Positions 60,391-64,000 of a stretch of 64,000 nt of DNA are shown one piece after another. The position numbers and the translations under genes were made by a program. This stretch comes from Oscillospiraceae bacterium (GTDB lineage Bacteria; Bacillota; Clostridia; Oscillospirales; CAG-272). The stretch lies in NCBI GenBank assembly GCA_015064395.1, contig SVSH01000011.1, positions 1-64,000 on the forward strand, read 5' to 3'. Position 1 is the stretch's first letter. Each line of letters starts with the position of its first letter. The notes beneath the pieces were generated by a model that did no database searches, was not told the DNA's origin, and worked only from the letters and a program-made list of their open reading frames with translations.

Positions 60391-60424
60391 AAAAAAGGGA
60401 TGCATCGATCGATGCATCCCTTTT
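60391..60424. terminator. terminator (perfect palindrome)
   Basis: AAGGGATGCATCGATCGATGCATCCCTT. Confidence 0.85.
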
Positions 60425-60429
60425 ATTCA

Positions 60430-62715
60430 TTATTTTGTATCCTTGGGCTTTTTGATGCGGTTGAGTTGCTTGTTCAGCTTAAGCAGCTCTTCCTTGGTAA
60501 AGCTTACGCCCATCATACCCATCATCGAGGAGAGACGGAGAACGCTGAAGCCGCCGAGCATATCCATCATGCCGCTCATGGCGCCGCCCTTAAGATCGAC
60601 CTCAAAGCCGCCCGACTTCTTGTCATCCTTCTGCCCCTTCTTGTTGGCATCCATCTTCTTCTTGATCTTCAGACCCATGCTGATGAACCACAGCTTACCG
60701 CGCTTGGACTGCATGATATCCGAGATCTTGTCGTTGAGCGAGAATCTTCCCTCGATCTGGACAACGTCAAACCAGTTGAGCACCGCGCCGACCTCGCGCA
60801 GGACGTAGTCCATATTCATCTCGGCGACCTTGCGGATGTTGCCCTCGTCAGAAAGCTCTCCTGCCTTGGCAACGATCTTGCTCTCGCCCACGTTGGGCAC
60901 GTCAAAGTAGAAGAAGTGATCCTCTGCCGTCTTCTTGCCGATGCTCTCGCCATTCACAAACAGCTCGACCTCGGGCAGGTTGGAGTAGACGGTGACCCGG
61001 GTGACGTCCTCAACGCGGTCAACGTATCTCTTGCCGCACAGGTGAACGAAGGGATCGTCCTCGGGAGAGACCAGCCATGCCTTGTAAGCATAGAAGGCAT
61101 CCTTCTTGTACTTGCGGTCCATGGTGACCAGTCCCTTGTGGTTCTGACCGTTCTCACCGCCCTCGGCACGGGCATCTGCGCCAAAGTCAAACATATTCCA
61201 GACGTGGGTCGCCCACATATACTTACGGGTGAACAGCTGCTTGATCAGCTCCTCATGGTAATATGCCTGATATTCCTCGGTATAGTCGCCCTGTTTAGGG
61301 GTGGAGGTATGCCAGTTGAGCGCCTCACAGCCATACTCGGAGCAGCCGATCGGAATGGTGGGGTGCATGGCGTGGAACTTATCGAACCAGGGGCCGTTCA
61401 TGGTGGTATCACCGCCGTACCAGCCGAAATAGTGGTTGTAGGAAACAACGTCGGGGATCTGCAGATAGGGATCGTCCATCTTGCACATGGAAACCGCCGC
61501 GATGGTGGTCAGTCTTGTTTTATCCATCTCGTGGACCATGTCGTTGAGGACGCGGTGGTTATCCATCATATCCTCAGCCGCACCGCCGATACCGATCTCA
61601 TTGGAAAGACCCCAAACAACGATACAGGGGTGGTTATAATTCTGGGTGATGAGCTCCTTCATCTGCGAGATGGTGTTCTCGCGGCCGCCGGGCATATGCT
61701 TGGAGATGTAGGGGATCTCGGCCCAGATGACCAGACCCTTCTCGTCGCACAGATCATAGAAATACTGATCATGCTGATAGTGCGCCAGACGGATGGTGGT
61801 AGCACCCACCTCCATGATCATGTCGATATCCTCGGCATGATGCTCGGGAAGCAGCGCGTTGCCAACGCCCCAGCGGTCCTGGTGACGGGACACGCCGCGC
61901 AGAGGATACTCCTCGCCATTGAGGATAAAGCCGTTGTCAGGATCGATCTTGAAGGTACGGCAACCGAAACGATTGCAGACGTTGTCCACGACCTCCTCGC
62001 CCTCCACGATCTCGACCTCACAGCAGTAGAGGTAGGGATCCTTGCGGCCGTTCCACAGATGAACGTCCTTGATCTCGAAGGTGACCTTGGTCTCGGTGGT
62101 CTCGATCTTCTGAAGCTCGTTTTCGTCCTTGTCGTAGATGGCGTAAACCAGCTTCTGACCCTCGGTGAGGTTCGTAACGAACACCTCGACCTCGACCTTG
62201 GCATCCTTGCCCTCGACTGCGGGCGTGATCTTAAGACCGTTGCCGCCGTAGTATTCCAGGTCAAAGTGGCTCTTGCTGACGCAAACGAGATTTACGTTTC
62301 TGTAAAGACCGCCGTAGAAGGTAAAGTCAGCCATCTGGGGGTATACGGTGTCATTGGGTGCGTTGTCGACAACGATCGCCAGCGTACACTCCTGGGCAAT
62401 CTTGCCCGAAAGGTCCACGCGCCAGGTGGAGTAACCGCCGTCGTGGTGTGCCAGCTTTTCGCCGTCCAAATAGACGTCCGCCGACGAGTTAGCGCCGCGG
62501 ATCTCAAGAAAATAGCAGTCTGCCTCGGGCAGCTCTGCCTTCTTCAGCGTCTTGACGTAGAGGCAGGAGCCTCTGAAATAGTCGTTGCCGCCGTCAAAGC
62601 CGTCCTCCGCATTCCATGTGTGGGGCAAGGTAACGGTTACACCCTCGCGTGCGGAAATGTCGGCAGTGTTCTTGACGAACAGCCAATTTTCGTTAAGACT
62701 TAATACGTTTCTCAC
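60430..62715 (-). CDS. glycoside hydrolase family 2 (beta-galactosidase/glucuronidase-like)
   Basis: VVWGLSNEIG acid/base, GCSEYGCEAL nucleophile region, N-terminal sugar-binding fold. Confidence 0.92.
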   Translation of the reverse strand: MRNVLSLNENWLFVKNTADISAREGVTVTLPHTWNAEDGFDGGNDYFRGSCLYVKTLKKAELPEADCYFLEIRGANSSADVYLDGEKLAHHDGGYSTWRVDLSGKIAQECTLAIVVDNAPNDTVYPQMADFTFYGGLYRNVNLVCVSKSHFDLEYYGGNGLKITPAVEGKDAKVEVEVFVTNLTEGQKLVYAIYDKDENELQKIETTETKVTFEIKDVHLWNGRKDPYLYCCEVEIVEGEEVVDNVCNRFGCRTFKIDPDNGFILNGEEYPLRGVSRHQDRWGVGNALLPEHHAEDIDMIMEVGATTIRLAHYQHDQYFYDLCDEKGLVIWAEIPYISKHMPGGRENTISQMKELITQNYNHPCIVVWGLSNEIGIGGAAEDMMDNHRVLNDMVHEMDKTRLTTIAAVSMCKMDDPYLQIPDVVSYNHYFGWYGGDTTMNGPWFDKFHAMHPTIPIGCSEYGCEALNWHTSTPKQGDYTEEYQAYYHEELIKQLFTRKYMWATHVWNMFDFGADARAEGGENGQNHKGLVTMDRKYKKDAFYAYKAWLVSPEDDPFVHLCGKRYVDRVEDVTRVTVYSNLPEVELFVNGESIGKKTAEDHFFYFDVPNVGESKIVAKAGELSDEGNIRKVAEMNMDYVLREVGAVLNWFDVVQIEGRFSLNDKISDIMQSKRGKLWFISMGLKIKKKMDANKKGQKDDKKSGGFEVDLKGGAMSGMMDMLGGFSVLRLSSMMGMMGVSFTKEELLKLNKQLNRIKKPKDTK

Positions 62716-62837
62716 TGTATATTCTCCTAAAAATAAAGATTACAAATTTAATTATACGGAAAAATATGACATCCGTACGAACATCTTAAAAGCTCGGTGT
62801 CCGACCGACAGATCGGACACCGAAAAGCATTTACAAC

Positions 62838-64000
62838 TTATTCGTTCATGACCTTTCTTGCGGCAAGATCATCGTTCATCTTGGTAAGGGTCTTCTTGTC
62901 AAGGTTGTAGATGAGCGCAAGACCTACAAACTGTACAGCCGCGCTGAAGAGATAGAGTCCCGCAACGAGCCAGCACATATTGTGAGAGGTCGTAAAGCTC
63001 TGACCGATCGTACCGAGCTTGGAATCGTAACCGAGCCAGCCCATGATCAGAAGGACCATAGAGGGACCAATGCCCTGCGCAAGCTTACGGAAGAAGGAGT
63101 GCAAGGAGTAAACAGTACCTTCCTCGCGGGTTCCGAACTTCCACTCGTTGTAGTCGATTGCGTCACCCATCATAGCCCAGGATACACAAGTGTATACGCC
63201 CATACCGATACCGAAGATGACAAGGCCGATCAGATATACGACCAGTGCCATGCTCACGTTTTGGATCACGGGGAAGATGAGCATAGCCACACCGCCGACA
63301 AGGGAAACGATCGTACCGAAAACAGATGCCTCTTTCTTACCGAACTTTTTAACGATCTTGGTGATAAAGGGCATAAACAGGAACATGGGAAGGAAGCCGA
63401 TCATCTGCACGACACCGGACATAGACGCCATGTTGAAATAGGTAGCGAACATAATGGTGTTGGCAGTGGTGGCGGCGTTCATACCAAGGAACATACCCAT
63501 AGCGGCAACGGTTGCGCCGACGGCGGGACGGTTTTTCATAAAATTGCCAAACGCCTTGATAACGTTAAACTTTTGACCGCCCTCATTGGTCTTGACGGTG
63601 TTTTCGTCAACACGAATGGTGATGGTTTTGATCATGAGGATAAAGGCAAGGAAGCCAAGAATGCCCATAACGAGAGCTGCCCAGAATACTCTGTCGCCGA
63701 GCAGGATCTCTACCTGCTTACCCGTGGCAGGGCTGAGAACGGCTTCGCCGATCTCGTAAGGAAGCTTAGTTTCGGGATTTACGAGGAACTGGGACTTGTC
63801 AAAGCCCTCGGGGATCTCGATTCTGTTCAAGAAATCCGTGGTTCCGTCATAGGTAACCTTCTGCCAGATCAACATGGGAAGAATGATGGTAGGAAGAATG
63901 TTTCCAATCATGGAGCCGATGGAACGCCAGGTGGAGAGCTGTGCGCGCTCGCCCACGTCCTCGGTAACCAAGGAAAGCATAGAGCCGTAAGGAACGTTGG
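62838..64000 (-). CDS. GPH/MFS sugar:cation symporter, 5' part beyond window
   Basis: reading frame stays open past the track Met 63980 to the window end (..NVPYGSMLSLVTEDVGERAQLSTWRSIGSM). Confidence 0.9.
   Translation of the reverse strand, partial: NVPYGSMLSLVTEDVGERAQLSTWRSIGSMIGNILPTIILPMLIWQKVTYDGTTDFLNRIEIPEGFDKSQFLVNPETKLPYEIGEAVLSPATGKQVEILLGDRVFWAALVMGILGFLAFILMIKTITIRVDENTVKTNEGGQKFNVIKAFGNFMKNRPAVGATVAAMGMFLGMNAATTANTIMFATYFNMASMSGVVQMIGFLPMFLFMPFITKIVKKFGKKEASVFGTIVSLVGGVAMLIFPVIQNVSMALVVYLIGLVIFGIGMGVYTCVSWAMMGDAIDYNEWKFGTREEGTVYSLHSFFRKLAQGIGPSMVLLIMGWLGYDSKLGTIGQSFTTSHNMCWLVAGLYLFSAAVQFVGLALIYNLDKKTLTKMNDDLAARKVMNE

Overview
This 64 kb window appears to be chromosomal DNA from an uncultured anaerobic Firmicute (Clostridia/Oscillospirales-like). 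It is mostly housekeeping genes. The minus-strand rpmH-rnpA-yidD-yidC-jag-mnmE cluster is present, along with murD, murA, ddl, glmM, prmC, tadA, ruvX, rnhA, hom, pckG, PPi-type PFK, two rubrerythrins, a GyrB/ParE-like subunit, CarD, a GH2/MFS/AraC sugar locus, and tRNAs Lys(TTT), Gly(TCC), Arg(TCT) and His(GTG). I recovered two genes missing from the ORF track: rpmH (44 aa) and a 47-aa Cys-rich protein. The striking content is non-coding. (1) A mosaic family of about 420-630 bp intergenic elements (8 near-complete copies at 7 loci) is built from nested hairpins whose arms differ between copies but stay complementary. The elements have a conserved asymmetric core and interchangeable hairpin cassettes, and always abut at least one gene 3' end. 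(2) An approximately 168-bp mini-element follows the last tRNA of both tRNA transcription units. It duplicates the host tRNA 3' end and carries a terminator plus two conserved stems; a further tRNA-3'-end remnant leads into a 110-bp tandem array. (3) A 44-bp 3' half of a tRNA-Arg(CCT) at the left edge looks like the right attachment site of an integrative element lying outside the window. (4) A second, smaller family of structured repeats has two copies. No CRISPR array, rRNA, transposase or integrase gene was seen. All calls come from reading the sequence; no database search or folding was run.
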